64,000 bases of DNA. Origin: QAMX01 sp964515055. Lineage in GTDB: Bacteria > Bacillota > Clostridia > Oscillospirales > QAMX01. This document shows positions 52,801 to 60,721 of the stretch, in pieces. The translations under genes were made by a program, and so were the position numbers. The stretch spans positions 1-64,000 of the forward strand of contig CAZEUG010000001.1 in NCBI GenBank assembly GCA_964515055.1. The letters are read 5' to 3'. The notes beneath the pieces were generated by a model, which was not told where the DNA came from, did no database searches, and saw only the letters and a list, made by a program, of their open reading frames with translations. Within the stretch, counting starts at the first letter, position 1; each line of letters opens with the position of its first letter.

Positions 52801-53676
52801 ATGAATGCCGCACTGCCGCGTGTTGCCGCGATTCATGATGTATCCGGCTTTGGGAAATGTGCATTGACCATTGCCATCCCGGTTCTCTCTGCCTGCGGTG
52901 TGGAGGTCTGCCCACTGCCGACAGCCGTCTTATCTGCAAATACCGATTTTCCGGGATTTCAGATGGTCGATCTGACAGCGGCCATGCCCGGCTTTCTCCA
53001 TCATTGGGAAACCATGCAGCTGCATCTGGATGCGGTCTATTCCGGCTTCCTGGGCTCTGCGGCTCAGATGGACGACATCACACAGCTGGTGCAGTCGTTC
53101 CGCCCGAAACTGACGCTGGTGGATCCGGTCTGCGCCGACGACGGGAAGGTTTATAAAACCTACACGCCGGAGATGTGCAGGCGGCTGCGGACGTTCACGT
53201 CCGTTGCTGATGTGGTGACGCCGAATCTGACAGAAGCCTGCGTGCTCACGGAGACGGATTTTGCATCCTGCCGGACGGATCCAGCCGGCATCCGCGCTCT
53301 CGCCGAACAGATCCGCGAATACGGCGCCAAAAGCGTCATCATCACGGGGATTGAACGCGGCGGGGTACTCTGCAACTGCATTCTGGATGATCAGGGCTAC
53401 GACGAACGTACCGTTTCGCTGCTTCCGTTCCGGATGCACGGCACGGGTGACCTGTTTGCCAGCGTCCTGACGGGCGGCCTGCTGACGGGGCATGACCTCC
53501 GAAGCAGCGTCGATTCAGCAGCGCAGTTCACTGCGTTTGCCATGGAGCAGAGCGCCCGATACGAAGATGCCTTCCGGCGCGGCGTCTGCTTTGAACCGTA
53601 CCTGCATCTTCTGGCCGGCGGGCTGTTCCGTGCGGAAGAAAAGCCTGTCGAGCCCACACTAAAATCAGAAAATTGA
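52801..53676 (+). CDS. pdxY: Pyridoxamine/pyridoxal kinase
   Basis: A 291-residue ribokinase-superfamily enzyme that phosphorylates vitamin B6 vitamers. Signatures are AAIHDVSGFGKCALTIAIPV near the N-terminus, CPLPTAVLSANTDF, LVDPVCADDGKVYKTYTPEM, TPNLTEACVLT, and the ATP/catalytic loop MHGTGDLFASVLTGGLL with the catalytic Asp. The ATG at 52801 follows ACAGGAGG. Start and length fit the clostridial pyridoxamine-kinase group. The next gene begins 12 bases later. Confidence 0.92.
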   Translation: MNAALPRVAAIHDVSGFGKCALTIAIPVLSACGVEVCPLPTAVLSANTDFPGFQMVDLTAAMPGFLHHWETMQLHLDAVYSGFLGSAAQMDDITQLVQSFRPKLTLVDPVCADDGKVYKTYTPEMCRRLRTFTSVADVVTPNLTEACVLTETDFASCRTDPAGIRALAEQIREYGAKSVIITGIERGGVLCNCILDDQGYDERTVSLLPFRMHGTGDLFASVLTGGLLTGHDLRSSVDSAAQFTAFAMEQSARYEDAFRRGVCFEPYLHLLAGGLFRAEEKPVEPTLKSEN

Positions 53677-53688
53677 GGAATGAACAGC

Positions 53689-54609
53689 ATGGACAAAATG
53701 ATAAAACCAAAGCGGCTGATGCCGGGGGATACCATTGCGTTGATTGCACCCTGCGACGGGGTCAAACTGGGACAGGCGGATGGTCCGCTTGCGCAACTGG
53801 AAAAAATTGGATACCGGACAAAAGTCAGCCGGTATTTTTATGATCATGACTGGACCTTTGCGGCATCTGCCGAAAAACGCGCAGCCGATTTCAACGAGAT
53901 GGCCGCAGACGACGAGGTCAAAATGGTCATTTTTGGCGGCGGCGAAGTCTCCAACGAAATTCTGCCCTATATGGACTTCGAAACCGTCCGCAAACACCCG
54001 AAGATCTACTGCTCCTACAGCGATGGAACCACACCGCTCAACGCGATCACATCCCTGACCGGTCTGGTCACCTACTATGGCTCTGACCCGGGCATCCCGG
54101 GCGGCAGTAACCTGTACAGCGCCCGCTCCTTTGAAGCGGCAGTCAACACCGGCACGGCGCCGTACAACTTCGAAAAAAGCAGCCCCTGGACAACCATTCG
54201 CGGCGGCGAAGGCACCGGTGAGCTGATCGGCGGCTTCCTCGCCAACTTCGCACTGATGCTCGGCGGCAGCTACCTCCGCATCGACAAAACCAAGCGCTAT
54301 CTGCTGTTCCTGGAGGATCATGAACAGTTCGGCGCACCGAACGTCACGTCCAAATATCTGTCCCATATCGAACAGAGCGGCCTGATGGAGAATGTCTCCG
54401 GCCTGATTATGGGACACTACGCGGAAAAGGATTATCCGGATATCAACGCGATTCTCTCCCGCGTCGCAGAGCGCTACGGCATCCCGACCGTCAAAACGGA
54501 CGATTTCGGCCACGGCCCGTTCCGTGCGACGCTTCCGATCGGCGTTTCGGCCGTCCTCGATGCGGACGCACAGACGCTTCGTTTCTTAGAGAACACGGTC
54601 GAATCCTGA
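53689..54609 (+). CDS. LD-carboxypeptidase, peptidase family S66
   Basis: A 306-residue cytoplasmic serine peptidase that removes the terminal D-Ala from murein tetrapeptides during recycling (LdcA/MccF-like). The N-terminus has MPGDTIALIAPC. The nucleophile lies in the elbow KIYCSYSDGTTPLNA (Ser about 109). Later blocks LLFLEDHEQFG and SGLIMGHYAEKD supply the Glu and His of the triad. An ATG at 53680 abuts the ribosome site; the ATG at 53689 has a 9-base spacing from GAGGA. Some members instead confer resistance to microcin C-like compounds. It is co-transcribed with the pyridoxamine kinase. Confidence 0.9.
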   Translation: MDKMIKPKRLMPGDTIALIAPCDGVKLGQADGPLAQLEKIGYRTKVSRYFYDHDWTFAASAEKRAADFNEMAADDEVKMVIFGGGEVSNEILPYMDFETVRKHPKIYCSYSDGTTPLNAITSLTGLVTYYGSDPGIPGGSNLYSARSFEAAVNTGTAPYNFEKSSPWTTIRGGEGTGELIGGFLANFALMLGGSYLRIDKTKRYLLFLEDHEQFGAPNVTSKYLSHIEQSGLMENVSGLIMGHYAEKDYPDINAILSRVAERYGIPTVKTDDFGHGPFRATLPIGVSAVLDADAQTLRFLENTVES

Positions 54610-54672
54610 AATAGCGGCAGAATCGCCACAGGAAGGCCGCGAAGAGGGCGGTATAATTATGAATTATATGCC

Positions 54673-54701
54673 TTTCGAAAAAGCGTGGAACGTGGTATAA
54701 T
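54673..54701 (+). promoter_or_regulatory. Possible promoter of the Vor operon
   Basis: A perfect TATAAT at 54696-54701 with a weak -35 (TTTCGA, 54673-54678) at 17 bases. Confidence 0.5.
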
Positions 54702-54739
54702 ATAAGGAATTTTTAGCGTATCAGAAAAGGAGACGGATT

Positions 54740-55429
54740 GTGGGCAATCTCGCAGAAACGCTCGGACAAACCATTCTGCTGGCCGGACATTACGGCAGCG
54801 GAAAAACAAACATCGCATTGAACCTGGCTGTTCTGCTGCGGCGTGCAGGCCGGGACGTGACTGTGATTGACCTCGATATCATCAACCCCTACTTCCGTCT
54901 CGCTGATGGAAATTCCATTCTGGATCAGTACGGGATTGACCACATTGCCCCGGTTTACGCCAACACCAATGTGGATATCCCGGCACTTCCGCCCCGGATC
55001 CATTCGCTGCTCTCTGACCCGACCGGAACGCTGATTCTCGATGTCGGCGGCGATGATACGGGTGCTGCGGCACTGGGTGGCTTCGCAGAAGCCATCGTGC
55101 AGCGCGGCTACGAAATGCTCCTGACGGTGAATCCGTTCCGCCCGTTTACGGAAACGGAACAGGATGCCCGACAGGTTGCGGCGGATATTGAGCAGGCCGC
55201 CCGCCTGAAATTTACCGGGCTGGCCGCCAATCCGAATCTCGGAAGGGAAACAACCGCAGAGACTGTTCTGGGCGCGTGGCCATTTTGCCGCGACCTGGCA
55301 GAACAGCTGAACCTGCCGGTTGTGCTGACGGCCGTGCGGCAGGATCTGTACACGGCGGTGGAGGGCTCGGTGACCGGGCCACTGCTGCCGATCGAAATTC
55401 TGCAAAAACCGGGCTGGGATATTTTTTAA
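54740..55429 (+). CDS. MinD/ParA-like P-loop ATPase of the oxidoreductase operon
   Basis: A 229-residue SIMIBI-class P-loop protein: Walker A LLAGHYGSGKTNIALNLAVL (residues about 13-32), VIDLDIINPYFR (switch/Walker A' region) and LILDVGGDDTGAAAL (Walker B-like). It lacks the second signature lysine of classic MinD/ParA in the P loop and has no membrane-targeting helix. GTG 54740 follows AAAGGAGA. It stands 52 bases before the ferredoxin-like subunit and is the first gene of the Vor operon, so a role in cluster assembly, maturation or regulation of the oxidoreductase is suggested by position only. Confidence 0.8.
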   Translation: MGNLAETLGQTILLAGHYGSGKTNIALNLAVLLRRAGRDVTVIDLDIINPYFRLADGNSILDQYGIDHIAPVYANTNVDIPALPPRIHSLLSDPTGTLILDVGGDDTGAAALGGFAEAIVQRGYEMLLTVNPFRPFTETEQDARQVAADIEQAARLKFTGLAANPNLGRETTAETVLGAWPFCRDLAEQLNLPVVLTAVRQDLYTAVEGSVTGPLLPIEILQKPGWDIF

Positions 55430-55481
55430 GACAGAATGCTTTCTGAAAACGCAAAATCAGGATGGAAAGGTGATCAAGCAT

Positions 55482-55688
55482 ATGGCAAAAGTGACGATTG
55501 ATGAAAAACGATGCAAGGGCTGCGCGCTCTGTGCTTCTGTTTGCCCGAAGAAAATCATCGCTCTGGCGGCACATCGTCTCAATGAAAAGGGACATCATCC
55601 GGCAGAAATCGTCCATCAGGATCTGTGCATTGCCTGCGCGATGTGCGCACGGATGTGCCCTGACGCGGCGATTACGGTAGAACGGTAG
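55482..55688 (+). CDS. 2-oxoacid:ferredoxin oxidoreductase delta subunit (2[4Fe-4S] ferredoxin)
   Basis: A 68-residue ferredoxin-like subunit with two complete Cys motifs, CKGCALCASVCP and CIACAMCARMCP, each binding one [4Fe-4S] cluster. It passes electrons between the catalytic core and free ferredoxin. ATG 55482 lies 11 bases after GGAAAGG; the upstream GTG at 55470 falls within the ribosome site. Alpha, beta and gamma subunits follow at once. Confidence 0.92.
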   Translation: MAKVTIDEKRCKGCALCASVCPKKIIALAAHRLNEKGHHPAEIVHQDLCIACAMCARMCPDAAITVER

Positions 55689-55713
55689 AACGAGAGAGGA
55701 CGGATTGCAAATT

Positions 55714-56778
55714 ATGACTGAGAAAATTTTGATGAAAGGCAATGAGGCGCTGGCAGAAGCTGCCATCCGCGCTGGCTGCCGATACTTTTTCGGTTATCCG
55801 ATTACCCCGCAGACGCAGGTCGCGGAATATATGGCGAAGAAGCTCCCGAAAATCGGCGGCGTCTATCTGCAGAGCGAAAGCGAAGTCGCAGCCATCAACA
55901 TGGTCATGGGCGCTGCGGCCACGGGTGCCCGTGCGATGACGTCGAGCTCTTCCCCCGGCATTTCGCTGAAGTCGGAAGGAATTTCCTATATTGCCGGCTG
56001 TGACCTCCCGGCGGTCATTGTCAATATGCAGCGCGGCGGCCCCGGTCTCGGCGGCATTCAGCCGGCACAGTCGGACTATTATCAGGCCACCAAGGGTCTT
56101 GGGCACGGCGACTTCCGGATGATTGTCCTGGCACCGTGCGGTGTTCAGGAAATCGTTGATCTGATGGGCAAGGCGTTTGACCTGGCCGATGAATACCGGA
56201 TGCCGGTCATGATCCTCGGCGACGGGATGCTGGGTCAGATGATGGAGCCGATCACGCTGCCTGAACCGAAGGAGGAAGACCGCAGCGGCAAAACCTGGGC
56301 GGCCTGCGGCACCGATGGCAAACGGAAACGGAATGTCGTCAACTCCCTGTACATTCAGCCGGATGTGCTGGAGCGCCTCGTTGTCGAACGCTATCAGCGC
56401 TATGACCGCGTCGCGGCCAACGAAACGATGAGCGAAAGCTACCTGACGGAGGATGCGGAAATCGTGATCGCGGCATACGGCGCTTCGGCACGTATTGCGA
56501 AAAACGCCATTGCGGCAGCACGCGCAGAAGGCATCAAAGCCGGTCTGGTGCGGCCGATCACGCTCTGGCCGTTCCCGAATGCGGCGTTCCAGAAGGCAGC
56601 CGAAACGGCCAAGGCATTCCTGACCGTTGAAATGAGCATGGGACAGATGGTTGATGACGTCAAGCTGGCCATTGAATGCGCCAAACCGGTTCATTTCTTT
56701 GGCCGTACAGGCGGCGTTGTGCCGACCCCGGCCGAAATTCTCGACCAGCTCAGAAAAATTCACGGAGGTGAACGGTAA
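55714..56778 (+). CDS. vorB: 2-oxoacid:ferredoxin oxidoreductase alpha subunit (VorB type)
   Basis: A 354-residue alpha subunit. Signatures are LMKGNEALAEAAIRAGCRYF, GYPITPQTQVAEYM, QSESEVAAINMVMGAAATGA, TSSSSPGISLKSEGISYIAG and MQRGGPGLGGIQPAQSDYYQ. This closely fits proteins annotated as 3-methyl-2-oxobutanoate:ferredoxin oxidoreductase (VorB), though related 2-oxoglutarate enzymes are similar. The complex interconverts a 2-oxoacid plus CoA and the acyl-CoA, CO2 and reduced ferredoxin, and it can run in the carboxylating direction in anaerobes. ATG 55714 is preferred; TTG 55705 is closer to the AGAGGA site. It overlaps the beta start by one base. Confidence 0.9.
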   Translation: MTEKILMKGNEALAEAAIRAGCRYFFGYPITPQTQVAEYMAKKLPKIGGVYLQSESEVAAINMVMGAAATGARAMTSSSSPGISLKSEGISYIAGCDLPAVIVNMQRGGPGLGGIQPAQSDYYQATKGLGHGDFRMIVLAPCGVQEIVDLMGKAFDLADEYRMPVMILGDGMLGQMMEPITLPEPKEEDRSGKTWAACGTDGKRKRNVVNSLYIQPDVLERLVVERYQRYDRVAANETMSESYLTEDAEIVIAAYGASARIAKNAIAAARAEGIKAGLVRPITLWPFPNAAFQKAAETAKAFLTVEMSMGQMVDDVKLAIECAKPVHFFGRTGGVVPTPAEILDQLRKIHGGER

Positions 56779-57530
56779 TGGCAATCGTTTATAAAAGACC
56801 GGCTTCTCTGTCGGATGTCGATACCCACTACTGCCCCGGATGCACGCATGGCATTGTCCATCGTCTCGTGGCAGAAGTGATGGATGAACTGGAAATCGCG
56901 GATCGCACCATCGGAATTGCGTCCGTCGGCTGCTCCGTTTTTTCGTACAACTACTTTGAATGCGATATGATTCAGGCGGCACACGGCCGGGCTCCGGCTG
57001 TTGCAACCGGTGCCAAACGCGCCAACCCGTCGAAGGTCGTTTTCACCTATCAGGGCGACGGCGACCTGGCCGCCATCGGTACGGCGGAAACCGTCCATGC
57101 AGCGACCCGCGGCGAAAATATCACGATCATCTTCATCAACAACGCGATTTACGGGATGACAAGCGGCCAGATGGCTCCGACGACACTGCCGGGTCAGGTG
57201 ACCACCACCACTCCGTTCGGCCGTGATCCGAAGCTGGCCGGTTATCCGGTTCGCGTCTGCGAAATGCTGGCAACGCTCCGCGGCACCGCTTATGCCGAAC
57301 GCGTCAGCGTCGATTCTGTGCCCAACATCATGAACGCCAAAAAAGCCATTAAAAAAGGCTTTGAGAAGCAGCTGGCCGGCAAGGGCTTCTCTCTGATCGA
57401 AGTGCTTTCCACCTGCCCGACCAACTGGGGAATGCAGCCCATGGAAGCGCTGGAATGGGTCAGAAATAACATGATTCCGTATTACCCGCTTGGTGTCTAC
57501 GCCGACCGGGACGATGTGTTTGGAGAATAA
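56778..57530 (+). CDS. vorA: 2-oxoacid:ferredoxin oxidoreductase beta subunit (thiamine diphosphate-binding)
   Basis: A 250-residue beta subunit. It has YCPGCTHGIVHRLVAEVMDE near the N-terminus, VGCSVFSYNYFECD, HGRAPAVATGAKRANP, the thiamine-diphosphate/Mg motif GDGDLAAIGTAETVHAA followed by FINNAIYGMTSGQMAPTT, and LIEVLSTCPTNWGM. Only the residues of the core are present; clusters are supplied by the delta subunit. Its ATG overlaps the alpha stop, showing coupling. Confidence 0.93.
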   Translation: MAIVYKRPASLSDVDTHYCPGCTHGIVHRLVAEVMDELEIADRTIGIASVGCSVFSYNYFECDMIQAAHGRAPAVATGAKRANPSKVVFTYQGDGDLAAIGTAETVHAATRGENITIIFINNAIYGMTSGQMAPTTLPGQVTTTTPFGRDPKLAGYPVRVCEMLATLRGTAYAERVSVDSVPNIMNAKKAIKKGFEKQLAGKGFSLIEVLSTCPTNWGMQPMEALEWVRNNMIPYYPLGVYADRDDVFGE

Positions 57531-57533
57531 AAT

Positions 57534-58070
57534 ATGACAAACTACAATATCTTAATTGCGGGATTTGGCGGTCAGGGCATTCAGTTCGCAGGGAAACTGC
57601 TGACCTATATCGGAATGTACACCGGATTGGAGGTCTCCCTCTATCCGTCCTACGGCCCGGAAATGCGCGGCGGTACGTCGAACTGCGGCGTCAACATCAG
57701 CTCGGAGCCGATTGCTTCGCCGCTGGTTGTCAACCCGACTGAACTGATCGTCATGAACGGCCCGTCTCTCGATAAATTCGAAAGCACCACGGTGCCGGGC
57801 GGCAAAATCTTCTATGACAGCACGCTGATCGACCACAACGGCGGCCGGACAGATGTCACCTATTTTGCAGTGCCCGCCACAAAAATCGCAGAAGAAAACG
57901 GCATTGCCAAGCTGGCCAACGTCATTATGTGCGGCAAGGTTCTGAAAGAAACCGGCCTGTGCGACATGGATGTGGCCGCGCCGATTATTCAAAAGCTCGT
58001 CCCGGCCAAAAAACCGGAGCTGTTTGATCTCAACATGAAAGCACTGAAAATCGGCTACTGCGACTGCTGA
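57534..58070 (+). CDS. 2-oxoacid:ferredoxin oxidoreductase gamma subunit
   Basis: A 178-residue gamma subunit with the typical start ILIAGFGGQGIQFAGKLLTY, then YPSYGPEMRGGTSNCGVNIS, ELIVMNGPSLDKF, and a C-terminal KPELFDLNMKAL. It is 4 bases after the beta gene and is the last of the operon, before a bidirectional terminator. With delta, alpha and beta it makes a complete four-subunit enzyme. Confidence 0.93.
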   Translation: MTNYNILIAGFGGQGIQFAGKLLTYIGMYTGLEVSLYPSYGPEMRGGTSNCGVNISSEPIASPLVVNPTELIVMNGPSLDKFESTTVPGGKIFYDSTLIDHNGGRTDVTYFAVPATKIAEENGIAKLANVIMCGKVLKETGLCDMDVAAPIIQKLVPAKKPELFDLNMKALKIGYCDC

Positions 58071-58094
58071 CCCCGAAAACAAATCGTCATAACC

Positions 58095-58132
58095 AAAAGA
58101 ACCTGTTGCCTCGGACAACAGGTTCTTTTTTT
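58095..58132. terminator. Bidirectional terminator
   Basis: Stem AAAAGAACCTGTTG / CAACAGGTTCTTTT with a short loop and T run, between the convergent Vor operon and LDH-family gene. Confidence 0.92.
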
Positions 58133-58168
58133 GATTGAATTGTTGGATGCAGCAGAAAAGCCGGAAAA

Positions 58169-59122
58169 TCAGATGCGCACCTGCGCAATGACGGCCTTCA
58201 GCGCATCGGCACTTTTCCGCAGCAGTGCGACTTCCGAATCGAGCAGCGGCGGGGCGATGGAACGCTTGATGCCCTGTGCGCCGAGGACAAACGGAATGCT
58301 CAGACAGACGTCGTTGATGCCGTACTGGTCGTGCAGCATGGAGGAGACGGTCATGACCGAGTCCGTGTCGCGAATGATGCAGTCGCAGAGGCAGGAAACG
58401 GAAATCGCGATGGCATAATAGGTGGCACTCTTCAGTGAGATGACCTTGGCACCGGCCGTTCGGACGTCCTCTTCAATCTCCTTCAACTCGACTTTGCCGC
58501 ATTTGTTGTGCTTCGGACAGATTTCCGTACAGTAGCGCGTCATTTCCAGACCGGCAATGGTCGTCAGAGACCAGGGAATCATAGCCGAGTCGCCGTGCTC
58601 GCCAAAGACATAGCCGTGTACGCTTTTGGAGCTGAGCTGCATATGCGCCGCCAGCCGGGAGCGCAGACGGGCAGAATCCAGCATCGTGCCGGAGCCGATG
58701 ACCTGATGCTCTGCCAGATTGGTGGTTTTCAGAATGGTGTAGGTGATGATGTCAACCGGGTTGCTGACAACGAGATAGACGGCGTCCGGCGCAATCGGCG
58801 TGATTTTCGGCATGACGGATTTGACGATATCGATGTTGGCCTGCGCCAGATCGATGCGCGTCTGGCCGGCCTTCCGCGCCATGCCAACCGTGACGATGAC
58901 GATGTCGCTGTCTACAGCGTCCTCATAGGTTCCGGCGTAGATGTTTACCGGGGAGCTGAACGGTGTTCCCTGAATGATATCCATCGCTTCACCGAGCGCC
59001 TTCCGCTCGTTGACATCGACGAGGACAATCTCGGAGACCATCCCGGCAATCGTCAGGGTGTAGGCAATGGAGGCGCCCACATTGCCCGCGCCGAGAATTG
59101 TGATCTTTTTTCCTTTTTTCAT
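58169..59122 (-). CDS. ldh: L-lactate/malate dehydrogenase family protein
   Basis: A 317-residue NAD-dependent 2-hydroxyacid dehydrogenase. The Rossmann start is KITILGAGNVGASIAYTL. Catalytic Asp and Arg are in MLDSARLRSR and the catalytic His in FGEHGDSAM; the substrate-binding Arg is in GQTRIDLAQ. The overall sequence is LDH-like, including SATYYAIA near the C-terminus. The specificity-loop residue that is Gln in classical LDH aligns with Arg here (VGMARKAG), as in malate dehydrogenases. An extra Cys-rich stretch (YCTEICPKHNKCG) is present. The ATG at 59122 has GGAGGGAC upstream and a good promoter. Lactate is the default call, but malate or another 2-oxoacid is possible. Confidence 0.85.
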   Translation of the reverse strand: MKKGKKITILGAGNVGASIAYTLTIAGMVSEIVLVDVNERKALGEAMDIIQGTPFSSPVNIYAGTYEDAVDSDIVIVTVGMARKAGQTRIDLAQANIDIVKSVMPKITPIAPDAVYLVVSNPVDIITYTILKTTNLAEHQVIGSGTMLDSARLRSRLAAHMQLSSKSVHGYVFGEHGDSAMIPWSLTTIAGLEMTRYCTEICPKHNKCGKVELKEIEEDVRTAGAKVISLKSATYYAIAISVSCLCDCIIRDTDSVMTVSSMLHDQYGINDVCLSIPFVLGAQGIKRSIAPPLLDSEVALLRKSADALKAVIAQVRI

Positions 59123-59245
59123 GGTGGAGTCCCTCCATGCAGATAGAATGGCAGCCCGGCCAGACCGGAACTGCGGTGAAAACCCTCAGAAGCCTCTGAT
59201 GATTCGTGGAACGGAAATGGAGAACCATTCCGGTACCCCAATTCT

Positions 59246-59274
59246 ATTATAATACAAGCACGTGATTTTGTAAA
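59246..59274 (-). promoter_or_regulatory. Promoter of the LDH-family gene
   Basis: Minus strand TTTACA (59269-59274), a 17-base spacer and TATAAT (59246-59251). Confidence 0.88.
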
Positions 59275-59294
59275 GAGAACGGTCGATCAAAGCG

Positions 59295-59338
59295 CAAAAA
59301 AAGTCAACGACCCGACAGCGGGTGGTTGACTTTTTTTG
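59295..59338 (-). terminator. Terminator of the leftward Gfo/Idh gene
   Basis: Minus strand stem AAAAAAAGTCAAC / GTTGACTTTTTTT with an internal CCCGCTG/CGGG-like loop, just after the oxidoreductase stop. Confidence 0.9.
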
Positions 59339-59357
59339 CAGACTGCGTGCAGTGCCG

Positions 59358-60443
59358 TCAGTCAAAATAGATGGTTTTTCCGGTTTCGGCCGATGTGTAG
59401 ATGGCTTCGATGATCTGCGAAACGACAGCTGCCTTCCGGCCGGGAGCCAGCAGGGGCGTCCCCTCCGTGATGGCGCTGATCCACTGGTTCATGTCGTACT
59501 GGCATTCATCCAGCTCACGCCCCTTGAAGAGGTCACGGGTGTAGCGGTTCGGTTCCAGCTCCTGAGTAAACAGCGAACCGTTGACTTCGCCGTTGATCCG
59601 GACGTGGCCGTTCTTCATGGAGAGCCCGGCGCGGTCGCCAACGATGATCGGTGTGTAGCCACACTGATCGGATTCCATGTTGATCGCCCAGGAGGCCTCA
59701 ATGTGCATGGCACAGCCGTTCCGGAAGCGGATAAAGCCCATGGCGGAGTCCTCCACCTGGTACTCCTCCTCTGTAAACAGACGACCGTTGTTCGTTTCGG
59801 CGCATTTGGCACCCAGCTTCCGGTAGGAAACGCCGGTGACACTGGCGACGTCGTAGTTGTCGATGATAAACATGGCGGAGTCGATGGAGTGCGTGCCGAT
59901 GTCGATCATGGGGCCGCCGCCCTGCTTTTCATAATCAAGGAAAACGCCCCAGGTCGGAATGCCGCGGCGGCGCAGATTGCGCGCCTTGACGTAGTAGACG
60001 TTGCCCAGCATTCCGTCGCGGACGACGTTGCGGGCGAGCTGGAACATGGCGGTGCTGCGCGTCTGATAGCCGACAGACAGGAGCTTCCCGGCTTTTTCAG
60101 CCGCCTCACACATGGCGAGCGCATCCGCATAGGTCTTGGCCATTGGCTTTTCGCTGTAGACGTGCTTTCCGGCCTTGAATGCGTCAATCGTGATGGGCGC
60201 ATGGCTGGAGTTTGGCGTGCAGACGTGGACGGCTTCGATTTCGTCCATCGCGAGCAGCTCATGATAATCCTCAAAGACGCGGGCGCCTTCTACCCCGTAT
60301 TCCCGGGCAGCCTTTTCGGCGCGCTCCCGAATGATGTCACAGAATGCGACAATCTGAATGTTTTCAACGCTTTTCAATCCGGGAAGATGCTTGCCGTTTG
60401 CAATTCCGCCGCATCCGATGATGCCGACTTTTACAGGTCTCAT
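59358..60443 (-). CDS. Gfo/Idh/MocA-family oxidoreductase
   Basis: A 361-residue NAD(P)-dependent oxidoreductase. The Rossmann motif is KVGIIGCGGIANGKHLPGLK, the VCTPNSSHAPI strand and the catalytic EKPMAKTYADA follow, then the alpha/beta substrate domain with GGPMIDIGTHSID (His in the active site). It likely oxidises or epimerises a sugar or inositol derivative. ATG 60443 has GGAGG 7 bases upstream; the open frame continues to 60512. It is divergent from the isomerase gene, and a palindrome lies between its promoter and start. Confidence 0.9.
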   Translation of the reverse strand: MRPVKVGIIGCGGIANGKHLPGLKSVENIQIVAFCDIIRERAEKAAREYGVEGARVFEDYHELLAMDEIEAVHVCTPNSSHAPITIDAFKAGKHVYSEKPMAKTYADALAMCEAAEKAGKLLSVGYQTRSTAMFQLARNVVRDGMLGNVYYVKARNLRRRGIPTWGVFLDYEKQGGGPMIDIGTHSIDSAMFIIDNYDVASVTGVSYRKLGAKCAETNNGRLFTEEEYQVEDSAMGFIRFRNGCAMHIEASWAINMESDQCGYTPIIVGDRAGLSMKNGHVRINGEVNGSLFTQELEPNRYTRDLFKGRELDECQYDMNQWISAITEGTPLLAPGRKAAVVSQIIEAIYTSAETGKTIYFD

Positions 60444-60463
60444 ATCAAATCCTCCACTGTATC

Positions 60464-60481
60464 TGAGCACAGCCGTGCTCA
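60464..60481. promoter_or_regulatory. Palindromic operator candidate
   Basis: TGAGCAC and GTGCTCA form a perfect 7-bp inverted repeat with a 4-base centre. It lies between the leftward -10 box (60501-60506) and the ribosome site of the leftward Gfo/Idh gene, where a repressor would block transcription. It could also act as a leader hairpin. Confidence 0.5.
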
Positions 60482-60500
60482 TTCGATTTCTGACAGAATC

Positions 60501-60529
60501 AGTATAACACAATCGACCGTCAAATGCAA
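60501..60529 (-). promoter_or_regulatory. Promoter of the leftward Gfo/Idh gene
   Basis: Minus strand TTGCAT (60524-60529), a 17-base spacer and TATACT (60501-60506). Confidence 0.6.
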
Positions 60530-60626
60530 TCCTGCTTCCGATGAAAAACGGACGGATTCATTTATCCTGAAGCGTGGTTGTTTGCAGGATATGGGAAAAA
60601 GTTTTTGAAAAAAAAGTGGAACGCTG

Positions 60627-60655
60627 TTGAAATCAATGCACAAATCCTGTATAAT
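60627..60655 (+). promoter_or_regulatory. Promoter of the isomerase-hydrolase-oxidoreductase operon
   Basis: TTGAAA (60627-60632), a 17-base spacer and TATAAT (60650-60655), 66 bases before the ATG. Confidence 0.85.
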
Positions 60656-60721
60656 GAAGGTACCGGATTCTGCCGGCATCAAGGGGTCAAAAGCCCCATG
60701 CTTTGATCGGAGGAGATCTTT

